A DNA stretch of 64,000 bases. It comes from Timema cristinae (taxonomy: Eukaryota; Arthropoda; Insecta; Phasmatodea; Timematidae). The stretch is taken from contig JBCFYV010011172.1 in assembly GCA_039000515.1 (NCBI GenBank), forward strand, positions 77,142,577 through 77,206,576, given 5' to 3'. Below the pieces are notes generated by a model that was not told the origin of the DNA, searched no databases, and worked only from the letters and a program-made list of their open reading frames with translations. Both the position numbers and the translations under genes were made by a program. This document shows positions 44,873 to 58,535 of the stretch, one piece after another (position 1 is the first letter of the stretch; every line of letters begins with the position of its first letter).

Positions 44873-47000
44873 GTGAGTACTAAAACCACCCCTCGATTAT
44901 TAGGTCTTAATAAATTTATTTTATTTTATTTTTAGTGCATTCAACACAAGGTCAATTAACGACTTAATTTAAACTATGGAAATGGGGAGGGTACCTCAGA
45001 AGAAATGCACTATTATCAGTGTAAAGTGAAGGTGTAAAAAAAACCACATAAAATATATATGCGGGTATTCACACTCAGTGTGTTCATTCGAGATTTGAAC
45101 GCCAACTTTCCTTTTCCCAGAAGTCAAGTTTGTTACGAGTTTTACACTTTAGACCACCAGATCAACGCCTCGGGGACGTATCATTGGATACAACTTGAGA
45201 AAGAACATATGAAAACTATCACGTCTTTTCTATATTAAATTTTACAATTTCAAAAAATAACTGGATAAAAAGCGCATGAAAACAATTGCGTTTTTTTCTC
45301 TATTCAGTTTTATACTTTCGAAATAAAACTGAATAGAACGATTGACAAATATCACATCATTCTCTCTATTAAATTTAATACTTTCCATATTACACTGAAT
45401 CAAAAAACTCCCAAAAACCAACGCGTCTTTCTCTGTAATATATTTTACACTTTCAAAATAAAACTGGATTTAGAATGTTAGGAAACTTAGTGCGTACCTC
45501 CATTGATTAAATTAAACCCTTTCAAAATAAAAAGTAGGAGTAAAATATTAGTCCAACTAGGTAATTGCTTACACAAGATGGCAGCTTTATTTTAGTTATA
45601 CTTTAATAGCAAATAATTTATGTATTTTGATTTTTTTTTCATTTAGTCTTCATTACAAGTCGTCTGTAATAATTATACTGTTAAAACATAATTAATAAAG
45701 ACAATATGAAGAGTTTGTTTACTTTAGGTGGTATACTGTACTTCATCTGAAGCAGATTTACCATATTATTGGAAGCAAAAAAGAGGACACATTTTCAATT
45801 TTGTATGGAAATATTAAGATTTCTTATGAATAAGAAAATAATACAGAAAATTAGCTAAATGAGTATAAAAATCATAAGTAGCGCTTTAATCATACATGAC
45901 ATGTTGAAAAACATAGTTTATGCTTAAAGAGATTTTTAACTTAGTCCAAATTTCTTGAAGTTCAGTAATAATTTTGATATTCTTATAATCATAAAATCGT
46001 TAACACAACATGTCATTAAAATATACACACTGTTAAAATGTCCTTTATAGGTTCAGCAGATAACCCCCGTTTTTATTTTGTCCATTGACCATTCCCAAAA
46101 CTCAACTTTTGTTTTTTAAAGCTTGTCTGTAAATGTGAATATACTCGTTTGCATTTTCAGAAAACACTCAGGTTTACCTACAAACTAGGTATAATGCAAC
46201 TTTTTAACTATCAAAACAACAGAGTAATTCTATCATAAATATGTTTTAATCTTTTCGTCTTTACAACATTTGTGGTTCATTACCCGGCCAATCTTACATT
46301 TAAAAGAATAAAAAAAAAAATTTCAGGTAAACTGAAAAAGGGCCTGGGTACATTTCTTTAAGTAAAAAGAAAACACCTCTTTTTAAAATACTATACATTG
46401 AGTATAATAAATAAGATGAATCATAGTCATAACCTTTAGCATAAACTACGAGATTTATGATATATTATAGTCAATATTTTGTTGAGATTGCCTATCATTT
46501 TGACGCAAGGTTATTTTAGCATATAAATTAAAATTTCAACCTAATATATCATACTTCCGTCTCAAAAAGAGGATATGTCCAGGAAAACAAGACTGTATGC
46601 TAGCCCTGGCTACAGGACACCATTTTGTTTTATACTTTAGTGTAATCTGACAACAGCATAATCAGTACGCAATCGATCACTCTTACATGACTTGTTTAAA
46701 CCATTCTTGCCTAAAGAACACTTGAAACATGTTATTCAACAAATTATTCGCTGGAATCTGAGTATTCTAAGCACATTGAAGTCAAAATGACTGCTTATGT
46801 AATTATGTTTCAATTACTTTATGCCCATTCTATATTTATTGCTCAGCAATTATTACTGAAAGGGATTTGATCACAACAAATGACCGCATGACATGAGGTC
46901 ATGCATGGTCTGATACTTGATTGATACTTGACTGATATTGATTTAAGAATAAGCTCTAAAATTTATATATTTTAACGATATCATGTGTCTCACTTATTTA
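44873..47000 (+). other. Start of the forked/espin-like first intron
   Basis: AT-rich intronic sequence. At 45,060-45,180 there may be a very old minus-strand SINE (GAGATTTGAACGCCAAC as B-box, CCACCAGATCAACGCCTCGG as head). Otherwise nothing was recognised. Confidence 0.45.
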
Positions 47001-47019
47001 TATTTGATGATTCGTCATC

Positions 47020-47280
47020 ACCCTTTCAGGTACCGCGCGTGCAGTGTACACACAAGCAAGCACTTGTCCCCCTCTACCCCTTTCCTGCCAATGTGTTGTG
47101 ATCTCTTTCCGTGCGTGAAGTGTTGCCTATGTAAAGGCGGTGTAGAGAGAGTAAAAATTCAAGGACGACGCCAATCGGTGAAGAGGGGCAAAGCGTAGAC
47201 TTCCGTTATTTGGTAAAACTGCGCGGTAGCTCTTTCGAGATGCCGGCGCGGGAAATTAGCTAATAGGGAGAAGGAGATAA
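47020..47280 (+). other. GC-richer patch in the intron, unknown
   Basis: A 71-codon frame ends here (CCDLFPCVKCCLCKGG), preceded by a pyrimidine-AG (CTTTCAG at 47,028). It does not resemble ankyrin sequence or any family recognised, and no donor in a useful phase was found, so it is not called an exon. Confidence 0.3.
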
Positions 47281-47659
47281 ATTATTATGTGGTGCAACAC
47301 AGGGATGTTTATCCACAACAAACATGGAGGACCTAATTTGAACTAGATACATTTTAAAATACAATTAATTAGAATGGTGATTTGCATTCTTAGCATGAAG
47401 ACAGAGTTCAATCATGACTGACTAGGAGTCTTAATTACTAAATATTCGTACCACATAATATAAATGCTGAATTTAAACGGAATTTACCCACATTTACTTT
47501 GATCAAGGATAGTAAATGACTTAGTATAAAAAAACACTCTAAGTATACTCGGACGGATAACCCTTTTCCGTTAAATCTGGCCAAATGAGGTAATCGAAAA
47601 CCATTTGTATCATTCATTTTTACAATATGATCTATTTATTTTAAATGATTTTTATTTAA

Positions 47660-47860
47660 TCATAGCGTCTTACTTCTCTTTTGGGGTGTACGCAATATAT
47701 ATATATATTAATTATATAACTCGCATTTGAATAGAGGGAGAGTCTGAAACAGTTTAGGAAAAAAAAAAATCCTAGGTATCTCATATAAAGTTCGATTCCC
47801 GACCTCTCCATCCCCTGCAAACCAGACTAAATTAGCTCGACATGGCATGCCGACTGGCGT
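47660..47860 (-). repeat. tRNA-derived SINE, decayed
   Basis: Tail remnant AGCGTCTTACTTCTCTTTTG at the left, B-box remnant GTTCGATTCCCGACCTCTCC at the right, with AT-dinucleotide expansion in between. Confidence 0.65.
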
Positions 47861-48393
47861 GAGTTTAATTGATTTAAATACGTGTATAGGCGGTGTTTAA
47901 TGGAAATAAGCGTGCGTTAGCGTGGATAAAGTTTTGAGCGAATGGTTTCACAGTGAATAAGGTAGGGTGTTAAACAAGTTGAATACATTTGGAATGATCT
48001 ATCTAAGAAAAACTCGTATGAACAGAGTCTGTAATGAATGGTGCTGAAGGAATGTGGTTTGAAAGGGAATTCAATAGTTCAATGTGAAAGAAGCGTCTAG
48101 CATTGTTTTGTGCATGTTGAGAGAATGAGCGGATCGACTGACGAAGCAAAAATATGAAGGTAGAGTGTGGGAACAAAAATAAAGAGAGGTCATAAAAAAA
48201 TGGTTAAATGTTGTAGACGAATATGTGAAAAATAGAAACATTAAGAGTTCTAAGAATAAAAGAGCATATATGACTCGGTGAATGGATATTGTTGAAGCGA
48301 AAGTTGTATGCAAGGATCGGGAAGTGTGGAGAAAATTAGTGAGGATGGACTAAGTACCGAATTGTTTTTCGAGCTACATGCACATTTTTTCGT

Positions 48394-48406
48394 CCCCCCC
48401 CCCCCC
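48394..48406. repeat. C homopolymer
   Basis: 13 consecutive C bases. Confidence 0.9.
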
Positions 48407-48424
48407 TTAAGGGTAAGGTATGAT

Positions 48425-48502
48425 TATGTGTGTATGTGTGTATGTATGTAGTATGTTATGTATGTATGTATTTATATAGTGTGTATGTATTATGTATGTA
48501 TG

Positions 48503-48533
<31 letters not shown>

Positions 48534-48570
48534 TATATGTATGTATATATGTAGTGTATGTATGTATATT
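48425..48570. repeat. GTAT microsatellite
   Basis: Imperfect GTAT tetranucleotide tract of about 145 bp with GTGT and TATA interruptions. Confidence 0.92.
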
Positions 48571-48738
48571 ATTAAATAGAGTAATCAGCCAGACCAAACG
48601 TTACATAGCTGATTTTGTTTTTCAACACGTTTCGGTCTCCTGATTCCTACCTTAGCAACTGAGAAAGAGAGGCCGGTTGCTATTAGTTGCGTTGATGTTT
48701 TAGAGAGAGCGCTAGTTAATATATAGAGGTCTGTGAGC

Positions 48739-50464
48739 TAGGGTTTTTTCTTTCGAGTCGAACTCGAGTGACGAGTCAAGTGTTTCAAAAGCTCTCAAGT
48801 TCGAGTCGAGTTTGAGTAAAGGAGATTTATAATTTTAAAATGTTAAGAGCACATTATGTTTGTTTATTTTTTAAATTAAAATAGGATATTCAAAATGTCA
48901 CCAGTCGAAACAGACTTAAAATGTAAATACTTCATATTTAAAATGTGAATACCTTTAAATTAATCATAATTACAGGCTTAAATATTCTTAAAATTGCTTA
49001 GAACTATTTGATTAAAGGACCATTTTTTATAAACTAAGATTAAAAGTGAATTATTTTGTTTGTATTTCGAAATAACTAAACATGACTTTAAAAAAATAAT
49101 AGAAACAATAAATAAAACAGTTTCAACCCTCATGTCTTCAAGACATCAAAACTTTAATAAGAATTTCTATAAAAGTTCATGGAATTCTTGTTTTGATTAG
49201 CTAATATTTCCTCAAAATAAGCTTCCTTAATTTTAACTACCGCATAAGAAAATGTAATAATCCCAAGCAGCTAGAAATTTAAACAATAATATGTGCAGTT
49301 GTGCACGCGCCCTATATGAGCTCTCACTAAACAATATCTAATTAAGTTTTTTTTACAATTCAATTTTTAATGCTTAAAAAAGTTGAAGTTCTTACTATAA
49401 ACTGAAAAATAAGATTATTTAACAATATTTTTTGTCTAAAGTATGACACAGTAAATGTTTTTTTAAATTTGAATATAGTAAGTTTGATAAAATATTTACT
49501 GCAATGTTGATTAACGCTGATTTTAGATAGATTAACCAACATAATTCTATAACTAGATAATAACTAATGCTAGTTTTGTAGTGGAAAGTATTAATACAAG
49601 TTTTAAATAAAAATTTGAGTTTGGAGTTTTAATAGCGAGACATTTATTTGGCCAAAATAAAATAAAAATGTTTCAGCATAAACGTATAGTTTAATTTACT
49701 TCACATGGTGATGAAATAAACACTTCTTGAATATCTAGCATGAGCATAGTGGAATCAGATGACAAACTTTTTATGTGAAGAGAAATAGTTGTCATTAAAT
49801 TCCAGGACACCCTTGACAGATATTCAAGAACTGTTGATATCACCACGGGGAGAATATTGATCTCTATGTTTGTAGTGAAATAATATTTTATTTATTTGGA
49901 CCAACACATGTTTTTATATAGAAACTATAAACACACTGATCCTTTCCCACGTCCCTTATATCCCCACTTTAAGTTCGAAAACAATCAATATGTACTCTCA
50001 TGGTTATATTTATTTTAATTGAAATTTTAATTTTAGAAAGGGACCATGTAAATAATAGCCAAAATAATGATTACTATATTCAAGTATTTTGTGATCTACT
50101 TAGTTATTTTTATTTTCATTGCCTTGTCATGGCAATGCAACTTCAATCGAGGATACTACAAAATAGACGAAAATATTGAATTGATTTAATGATAAAAAGT
50201 AGTTTTAAAGATCTCTTACGTTATTAATATCAATTTGTTATAGATTTTAACAATTTCTTAAGTTAACAAATGATTTATAAGTGAAAATGTTTATAATATC
50301 TAAATTAGATGGCCTATATTTACTATTGCATTAAATAAATTGATTTGTACGTACATAAATAGGAATCTCGAAAATGACGAGTCTACAAAACATTAGATCT
50401 CAATCTCAAGCTTTAATATCGAGCTTTTCTCGAATCTCGAAATCCGAGTACTTTCAGAGCCTTA
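48739..50464 (-). mobile_element. Possible TIR element carrying the dispersed AT-rich repeat, copy 3
   Basis: Left end TAGGGTTTTTTCTTTCGAGT followed by CGAACTCGAG; right end, reverse-complemented, TAAGGCTCTGAAAGTACTCG followed by GATTTCGAGATTCGAG. Both ends are rich in CTCGAG-like motifs. The interior (49,200-49,620) matches 17,560-17,990 and 10,380-11,165 in inverse orientation. No target duplication was found directly at the ends; ctgtgag occurs left of the start and about 18 bases beyond the right end. No coding sequence. Confidence 0.5.
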
Positions 50465-50510
50465 GTATTAAATTTGTTTCCTGTGAGTTATGTACCCTTC
50501 GCCTAATCTC

Positions 50511-50760
50511 TAAGGCGGCTCGTGTTAAGCTCAACTGCTGAGGACGGGGAGATCAAGGTTCGAATCTCGGTCGGGTGAACTGAGGGTGGTTTTCCTAAAT
50601 GGTTTTCCACTCTCCCTCCACGCAAATGCGGGTTCACTTCCACCAATTCAACCTTCCCAATTCCTAATCCATTAACGTAATTAGTACTTAAAAGCGTATA
50701 ACCCGAGCGGGTAGTAAGACGCGGTGCTAAATATTTATTATTATTATTATTATTATTATC
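50511..50760 (+). repeat. tRNA-derived SINE, subfamily C, well preserved
   Basis: Head CTCGTGTTAAGCTCAACTGC, B-box CAAGGTTCGAATCTCGGTCG, body CCACGCAAATGCGGGTTCAC, tail GCGTATAACCCGAGCGGGTA and TAGTAAGACGCGGTGC, then an ATT microsatellite. This is one of the best copies for deriving a consensus. Confidence 0.9.
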
Positions 50761-50764
50761 TAAG

Positions 50765-51600
50765 GCGGCGATATAACCCTACATTATTTATTACAATATA
50801 GTATTGCTTATAAGGTATATTCATAATTCAATACGACAAGGTAGGACTGCTACTTTCAGGATAAACGGAGTGTGCATTCTATGTATAATAATTGAAAACG
50901 TAGGTTCAAATTATGCTGTTAGAGAGGTTGTAGAAACAAAAGCGCATGGCAGAGCTGTGGATGAAGTTTTCAAATAACCGTTGATATATAGTGTGTCATT
51001 TATTCTGATGCATACCTTAATTCATTCAGGTCTATGGGGACTAACGAGTGGAATGTGGTACTAGCTTTGACGACCGAAACCCGCCCTTAGTGCTTTGATT
51101 ATAATATTTGGACTTTATATCTCCCCAATCTCCCTCGCAAGATACTTTGCTTGGTATATTAGTGAGATCAATTTGTAAAAACAATTGTGCGGAGAATGTT
51201 TTTTAATATAATAAAATATAAATTAAGACCTACACTCAAGTATTACTCCTTGTTTATTATGCGTGTTTTTTTGTAACATATATTCCTAGAAACAAAAGAA
51301 GTTGGCCCTATCCTTCAAGTCAAAATTAAATAATTTCAGATTCGTATACCATCACTTGAGACGAGAGCTGGCAGCTGGCAGCAGTGTGTAAACTTCTTTA
51401 CTAAGCTAATTATTATTAATAATCGCTAAATAAAAATTTATTATTCTTCGCGTAGTAAAGATGTTATTTTTCTTTATTTTATTTATAACGCTTATATATA
51501 GACTAATTTACTATACTATTTCTAGACACCTAAATATATTTTAACGGTTGGTTTTCAATTTAAACCGTCTGCATAAATAACAAACTTCATGTTTAACAAT
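50765..51600. other. Intronic, no feature recognised
   Basis: AT-rich sequence with no exon-like or repeat boundary seen. Confidence 0.45.
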
Positions 51601-51639
51601 TACTCTATAGAACACGTTTTTGGAAGAAATGCAAAATAA

Positions 51640-51780
51640 TAATTTGGTGGAAAGCGTGTATATGTAAAACCATCTCCCGATGCACCAGGACTAGATTCGA
51701 ATCTCCATCTCTCCATCAGTAACAATCCAATATATTGCGAGATATATCACACGGGACCAACGGCGCTGATAATTATTTGT
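51640..51780 (-). repeat. Decayed SINE fragment
   Basis: GACTAGATTCGAATCTCCATC resembles the reverse-complemented B-box, followed by ATTGCGAGATATATCACACG where the head would be. No tail recognised. Confidence 0.45.
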
Positions 51781-53910
51781 GAAAAAAATATGAATGGAAA
51801 TGTACAAACCATTTACGAAATAGACTAAAGCGTGTTTCAAGAACAAAACAAAATTAGACACTACTTTATTACTATTGAGGAAATGTTGCATATTGATTAA
51901 TATTTTAGATATGGGTTTACCTTTTTACATTGATTAATTAACGGCCGGGACTGGATGTTGTGCCTGTGCGAGTCTTAAGTTAGATTATAAGATATATGAA
52001 GCTATGACAGGCCTAGCCATCCAGTAGTGGAAACTATATGGTTTGAATAAAATAATCGACCCATAGACTCAAAGACTAGAAACAGTAACGGATGTGAAGT
52101 AAAACTATTATTTTAAACCTTTCCCTTAAATAAATGAGTGAGATTTAATCAAGATTGTTGAAACCATTTTCGCACAAACTCATTATTTTGTTTTCTAATT
52201 TATATAAAATATATTCTTAACTTGCATGGTTCTCTTTGAACTTGTTTATGCACCAAGATACGATACATATATATATAAAAACACAACAGTGACCAATTAT
52301 TAATTTGTCCAACAGTTGAATAAATAGATGCGCATAATACAGACGGCATTCCTAAATTGAGATCTGAGCAAAAACTTGATAACCCTCATTTTATGAAGAA
52401 ATTAACTAGCAGTGCTTTCTGGTAATTACTTACCTCTTGAAATACAAGCTGTTTTTATAGTCAATCAACACCTTGGGTAAAGCTAATATTGACACATATT
52501 TTATTGCTAGAAATTTAAAAGTGGAAATATTCACACTCAATCTATGAGGGCTATCGTGTTTTCCCCCGACCCCTCAGTTAACATATATTAACAATCGGCG
52601 TATTTTAGTCAAAATTTCGATTGTATTTACAATCTTACAAGGCACTTTATATCTTGTACCCTCTATGTTTATACAATGGATCAAATAAACATACAATGTC
52701 TCTGATTTATCTTTAAGGACTATAATTTTGTATTATTTTTAGAAAATCTTGGCCCCCAACCCAAATCAAGAAGGATTTTGCCCCACTTGCCCGTGCCTAA
52801 ATTTGAGTTGGACCGCTTTGTTTGAAAATGACGCCACCGCTAGCCCCCAACATTACACACTAAGGCCTGTTAGGAGCTGTGTTGTGAGTCTGCATTGTTC
52901 CAATACTGGTAGCATCTGTTGGATGTTGGTCGGACGCCCCACTGGGCTGTAACTGGACTATTCTACAATCCGTTCCAGAATAAAACATGAAGCTACAGTC
53001 TAATTTTCACAGGAAGAACCTTACCTGATAAATATGAAATTTACTACACCTAGTTTAATGTATTAATACGTCAAATTCATGTGATATGCAGCTGTCACCT
53101 TTAAAATAACATTACTAACTAAGATGTTATCATTGTTGATCGCAAAAATAAATAAATTTTAATGCGTTAGAGTTACTTTCGATCAAAATCTTACTATACC
53201 TAAGATCAAGGGTTATAAATCACCTAAGGACGAGTACACGTGATACAAATCACAATAGACCAGGGATGTATTCACAGATCTATGACATGAGTGGTCGTGG
53301 TAACTTAAGATTAAACTACTGATAACGGGGGTGGGTGGGTGTAGGGTGGATAGGGACTAAGATGCCTAAAAACTACCGTAGCTATATCTCACAATTAAAA
53401 GTGGCTGGACTAATCCTACCTGTCACATTGGTGATTGCCTGGGGGCCGTCTACAGAAGTGCTGAGACGCGTTGCAGACATCCGAAAATCACGCGTTGTTT
53501 AAGAAGTAATTTGTTATTTCAATGTTCGGCTCACATCAAAATGGACTTGAAAGGTCCTAATGGGCTTACAGCCTTACATTTTAAGCGTTTTTTTAAATCA
53601 TGAAAGGTGAAGTTAGCTCATTTTCAAGGATCTTTCACGCGAAATGTTGCAGCTCTGAGGTAAAAATAAATGGCTGGAAAACTATATATAGCTTTATTAA
53701 GAAAAAAATATAGTCAAATTTAACAGGCTCACAATAAAACATTATAAGATAATTAGGTTGCTTAGGTTTGCTTAGGTTTTAAGGCTTGAGGCTGACCTTT
53801 CCATGAGAAATATTCTAGTAGTAAGATATTTTACTTTAAGTTCTTAGGACCAATAAAGGTTTGCACTTTTAATATATTGTTATCGATTAATAAATTGGTA
53901 TAAACGCTGT
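51780..53910. other. Intronic, no gene recognised
   Basis: AT-rich with two better-balanced stretches: 52,750-52,970 (a 67-codon frame of no recognised family) and about 53,215-53,480. Confidence 0.4.
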
Positions 53911-53912
53911 GG

Positions 53913-54165
53913 ACCCGCTTCGGTGGCCTCGTGTTTTAAAGCGTCACTCTCGCAATAGACTATACTGCTGATGGCAAGGAGATCGTTGTTCGATCCCAGT
54001 AAGGTGTACTTAGGGTGTTTTTTCCTATATCGTTTCCCATTCTCTTTCTACGAAAATAGGGTACACTTCCTCTAAACAAACCTTCCTTATCCCTAGCTCA
54101 TTAGTGTAATTAGGACATATACGTATGACCCAAACGGGTAGCTGGACGTGGTGCTAAAAATAAAT
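53913..54165 (+). repeat. tRNA-derived SINE, subfamily B
   Basis: Head ACCCGCTTCGGTGGCCTCGT, B-box TTGTTCGATCCCAGTAAGG, body, then tail ACGTATGACCCAAACGGGTA and GGACGTGGTGC. In the tail both outer stem halves are changed relative to other copies (GCGT/ACGC to ACGT/ACGT), which keeps pairing. Confidence 0.85.
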
Positions 54166-55129
54166 TAAAATGTTACCACTGTGTGCCGGAGGAAGAGGGG
54201 GAAACACTTTTTTTTTGAGAGGGGCTTTCCTAACCCCTTCCCGTAGTTACATCCCTTCAATGTACATTGACCCCGCCTAGACTCTGCATCACATCTACAG
54301 CTAATAAGATCAACGCGTTCTGCAACCAGCTTTACAAAGCCTCGAATGACATCAACCACATAGATAAGACTTTGATACAAAATTAATCAAAAGTAAAGCA
54401 CTCAGTAACTGTCATTGGTTATTTTCTCTAATATTTGAAAAGTGTTGTCCCAAGGATCTGAACACGAAGATAACATCACTGGACCACGTTCTAGACTTAA
54501 GATGACGATCAATCGTTGAAAGCACTTTCTAATTCAAATGATTAGCAGGAAAGAGGCAAGTTGTCTCTTTGAAGACAACTTTTCACTAACAAGTTTCCAA
54601 GAGTCTATTTAACATTCATCACATTCACCTGTGTCAAACTCGTGTGTTTTTATTTAACTTTTTTTTTCTTCCAAAAACCAAACCTCAAATTCTGAAATAA
54701 AACATTGTCACAATTTTAAAATTTTTAATTTATACTTAAATTGTGTGTAAAGTACACATGTAATTATATTGTCTAGGAGCATAACCATTATTTTATAAAT
54801 GCTATTATAGTTCTTTTTAAAATTCAAATATAGTTCTATGCCCGGCTGACGTCTGAAAATCGTAGGCTGTATCGTATCGAATAGTGGCTATTCATTTTAT
54901 TTTAGATCTTATAGAACATCAAAATTATCAAAAATTTGTAGAATGTAAAATATTGCCTTTGTCCGGGAATGATTTTTTTCCTCAAAAATGAAAGTTATGC
55001 TAAAATAATTTAAACTATATAAAAATTCTTTCCTTTATGAGTGAAAACCAATTTTAAATCAATTTAAATATAGTTTAGTTTTTTATTTTAATAGCTCTCT
55101 TATTAGGGAAAGTAAATGTGGATGAACCC

Positions 55130-55510
55130 TTAATTTCCATGTCTTCTGTTGAGAGTAACACGATAAATACCCTAATTACTGACTGCCTCACTGAGCCAGA
55201 GCAAGTTCAGACAGAGTCGTCTGAGTCAAAGGTCGGTTGTAGCCGCAGCACGTCTGCTTGAACGGTCTAATTGACTTTTAATTCAGGACCTATCACTTTC
55301 TCTTGAACTGTCTAGTTCACGACTAATGTGACATCCTCGTTGAGGATACATAATTATATCAGTAAGTCTCCCAAAACACCGATCTCACTTGCGATTGACT
55401 TGTTTACGGGAAAGTCTGGATATGATCAATGGCGCCACACCCAGAGATTTCTCTCGCCTACAAACAAGGCCGTAACCACAATGCCATTTTGATGGAAAGG
55501 CACTAACCTC
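55130..55510. other. Balanced-composition island in the intron
   Basis: Clearly less AT-rich than flanks and free of the repeat signatures seen elsewhere in the window. No open frame or splice pattern. Candidate intronic control region or unrecognised old repeat; undecided. Confidence 0.3.
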
Positions 55511-55764
55511 TGGAGTTAATGAAAATTCATTACTATTAAATGCATCTAGAAGCTACTTCGAAACATCTTTATGGTAACTTATGGCTACTATTTATATAAT
55601 GTAAATTCTGTAAATCACTTTCTTTTTCATTAGCAGGTAATATATAATAATCAATCAACTTAACCAAATGTATGCATTAATCTTTAGTTCATTAATAAGG
55701 TCTGAAGAAAAGTTATAGCATATTTGTAAAGGTTGTTTTATTTTAAACTATTAAACTTTTTTTT

Positions 55765-56009
55765 AGCGCCACGTCTTACTACCAGTTTAGGTTATACGCC
55801 TATATACTAATTACACTAATGGCTTTAAGGATTAAGAAGGCTATATTTAGAGTAAGTGTGCCTTATTTGCGTGGAAGGGTAGTGGAAAACCAGTTTGGAA
55901 AAATCCCTCTCTGTACACCCTATCGATATCGAACCTCGATCTCCTTGTTATCGACAGTATAGTCTACTGCGACAGTAGCGCGTTAGACCACGCGGCCACC
56001 GAAGCGGGT
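55765..56009 (-). repeat. tRNA-derived SINE, subfamily B
   Basis: Tail at left (AGCGCCACGTCTTACTACCA), reverse-complemented B-box TCGAACCTCGATCTCC, head GCGGCCACCGAAGCGGGT at right. Confidence 0.87.
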
Positions 56010-56339
56010 GAACTCTAGAACTATTTTGATAGTATTAGCTTCTTACAAATTATTTGATTATCTTTTTAAATAGTAAATAAGGCAATACTAATTAAAATGT
56101 ATACAATGTATTGAAGCTAATATGGCGTGCTTTTCCCAATTGGAAATTTCAGGGGTAGTCATAGCAGTATACCTTTTGAATATCAAGTTGTAAACCTGGT
56201 CTCAAAATGTTGCCAATATATTCGACTCATCTCAGTATTTTATATTTTAATTCTATTTAATATGATTTAAGTTGTTATTTAAAATTATTTGGGGTCAAGG
56301 GGTGTATGCTACATTTGCCTCCCCTTAGATGCATCAGTG

Positions 56340-56750
56340 GATAGAATTATTATCCACCGAGACGTAGTAGGTGCGTGCATAGAGAAAGGAGTAACATTTC
56401 TCTATGGGGGCGTGTGAGGAACGGCTCGCTACTATTTGCTAGAACATTAAATTGTACAACGTTCTAATGAATTGGTTGGGTAAATAATCATTACACTCTG
56501 AATGTTCCCCTGAGATCTCCCCTGGTTCATTGCGTCAGTCAATCACTAAGCGGTAATGTAATACCCTTAGAGGGACAACTATTACCTTGCGTCTGGCGAT
56601 AGAGCAACTCTTTCAAATTGTTGACAGCAAGCCGTATGAATGTCAACCTTTGAGAAGTTCTAACAACGCGACTATTTGTTCCAATTTCTCACATATTGTG
56701 TTTGAACAACTTTTAGCCATCCGGCCCACACTGCATTAAGTTACTACTTA
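56340..56750. other. Balanced-composition island in the intron
   Basis: From CACCGAGACGTAGTAGGTGC to about TAGCCATCCGGCCCACAC. No repeat or coding match recognised; contains several CpGs. Same uncertainty as the 55,130 island. Confidence 0.3.
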
Positions 56751-57439
56751 ACACTCTCAAGAGAAAAAACACATATCTCCATTTATTTAAAAGACAAACA
56801 ATGAAGGAATATTCCCATATTGTACTATTAACAGTGACAAAATGAAATATATTTTATGTTATTATTTTATAGGAAATTGATTCCATCTTTAAAATTGACA
56901 GTTGTATAACCAATTATTTAACATCACATATTATTTAGCAAACTTTTAGTTATTTATTATGGTTATTATACTCTACGTTAACTTGTCAATTATGGTCTAT
57001 CGTCACCATCTTAACCAAAGGTCTCATAAGAAATAAGATAAAATTGAAAGTTTCAGAAATACAGTGGCGTTTACAAAGAGTGTTGAGAGGTTATATATAA
57101 TATATTATTAATCTATATTATATAATTACTTGAACCCAATTGATCCATGTACTCACCCATTCATAAGAGTACTAAGTTCCAACTGGACAAAAATATGATG
57201 GAATATAGAAGACTTATTAAAATTTTAGTCTTAAAGAAACAAACTAAATATTTAAAACACTAAACCATAATCTATTTAATATTGAAATTAAAGAAAAATT
57301 TATAGTCTACTAAAAAGTATTGTTTTAATTAGTTTATAGTGCTTCACGTTTTAGAGCCCATCATCATTGGTAATTTACAGTTTTACAGGATAAGAGAGAT
57401 GATTTTTTTTGAAACTAGCCTAGTTCATTTTACAATAGC

Positions 57440-57535
57440 ATTCAAAACGATTAATGGAAACACGTTTCCAGTGTACCCAGCTGGAGTTTGAATCCAGTCT
57501 TCCCACGTTAGAGATAACGTAATGTGGTGGGTCAA
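57440..57535 (-). repeat. Decayed SINE fragment
   Basis: TGTACCCAGCTGGAGTTTGA and ATCCAGTCTTCCCACG resemble the reverse-complemented body and B-box of the SINE family. No tail or head. Confidence 0.45.
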
Positions 57536-57599
57536 CTTGAGCTCAATCTAGATTGCTGTATTTTCCTAAAAATAATGTGATCAAAGAGATGTATGTTTT

Positions 57600-58470
57600 C
57601 CATTTGTTTATGCTCTTTGTTTATATTATCTTTAGCAATAAAACTTTTGGTTATTGTATTACTTTCTAGCAGAATAACTCAGTGTTGCTCGGGGTAGACA
57701 CGCAATGCAACGCTTTTCTTTGCTTCAAACTGACATAACCGAGTCGTTATAAAAAAAAAATTTAATCAGAAATTTGAAATTACAGCTTTGAGGGGAATGT
57801 TTGTGCACAGGAGCTAATAATTAATTATATCATTTCAAACCTCTCCATGCGGTAGATATATATCGCAACGTTCATAGAAAAACAAACCAACTATACATTT
57901 TATTAATATAGATTTGATAGAAAATGTATTGTAGCATGACAGCCTCAGTACAAGATAACCAAAATAGTTTCAAAACATTTCCTAGTGGTGAAATATATGT
58001 ATGCCCATTTATTTTTATTCCATTCAAGCCAACCTTTATAAATTGTCTACATCTGTAATACTTTTCAAACTCTATTGTCAAATTCAAAACATCATGTAGC
58101 TCTTGGTCAAAATTAATTTAAAAATAAAACATTGTAAATAAATACCACATCTAAATAATTTTGAAATCATGCAAATAATTCTGTTAAGTATCCCTTTATT
58201 AGAAAAAAATTCTCTCATCAACTTCTTTCTATTTGAGGTGTATCAAGTAACTATAAATTCCAGAAAACTTTTCAAATGGGGTAAGAGGTGAAAAAGTTTA
58301 CTATCATAGTGTTAAAATTTTCAAAAATATTAGTTTTTTTTTTACATTATATGTTGCCGTCAGAACTTTGGTTTCCTCCCAAGGCATATTAAGGGTGTTT
58401 CCTGAGTAGTTTTCATTGTCTTTCACAATCAATCAGGAGAAATATAGTTTATTGTGGGGGTGGGGGTCTT
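57600..58470. other. Intronic, no feature recognised
   Basis: AT-rich sequence; no exon or repeat boundary seen. Confidence 0.45.

Positions 58471-58476
<6 letters not shown>

Positions 58477-58535
<59 letters not shown>

Noticed and set aside
44427..44876. 149-codon plus-strand frame as the true protein
   Set aside because: Its first part is not ankyrin; the conserved N-terminal part lies in the frame starting at 44,503 and only the second half of this frame is homologous.
46983..47198. 71-codon frame as second ankyrin exon
   Set aside because: Preceded by a plausible acceptor, but cysteine-rich sequence lacks any ankyrin consensus and no donor follows in phase.
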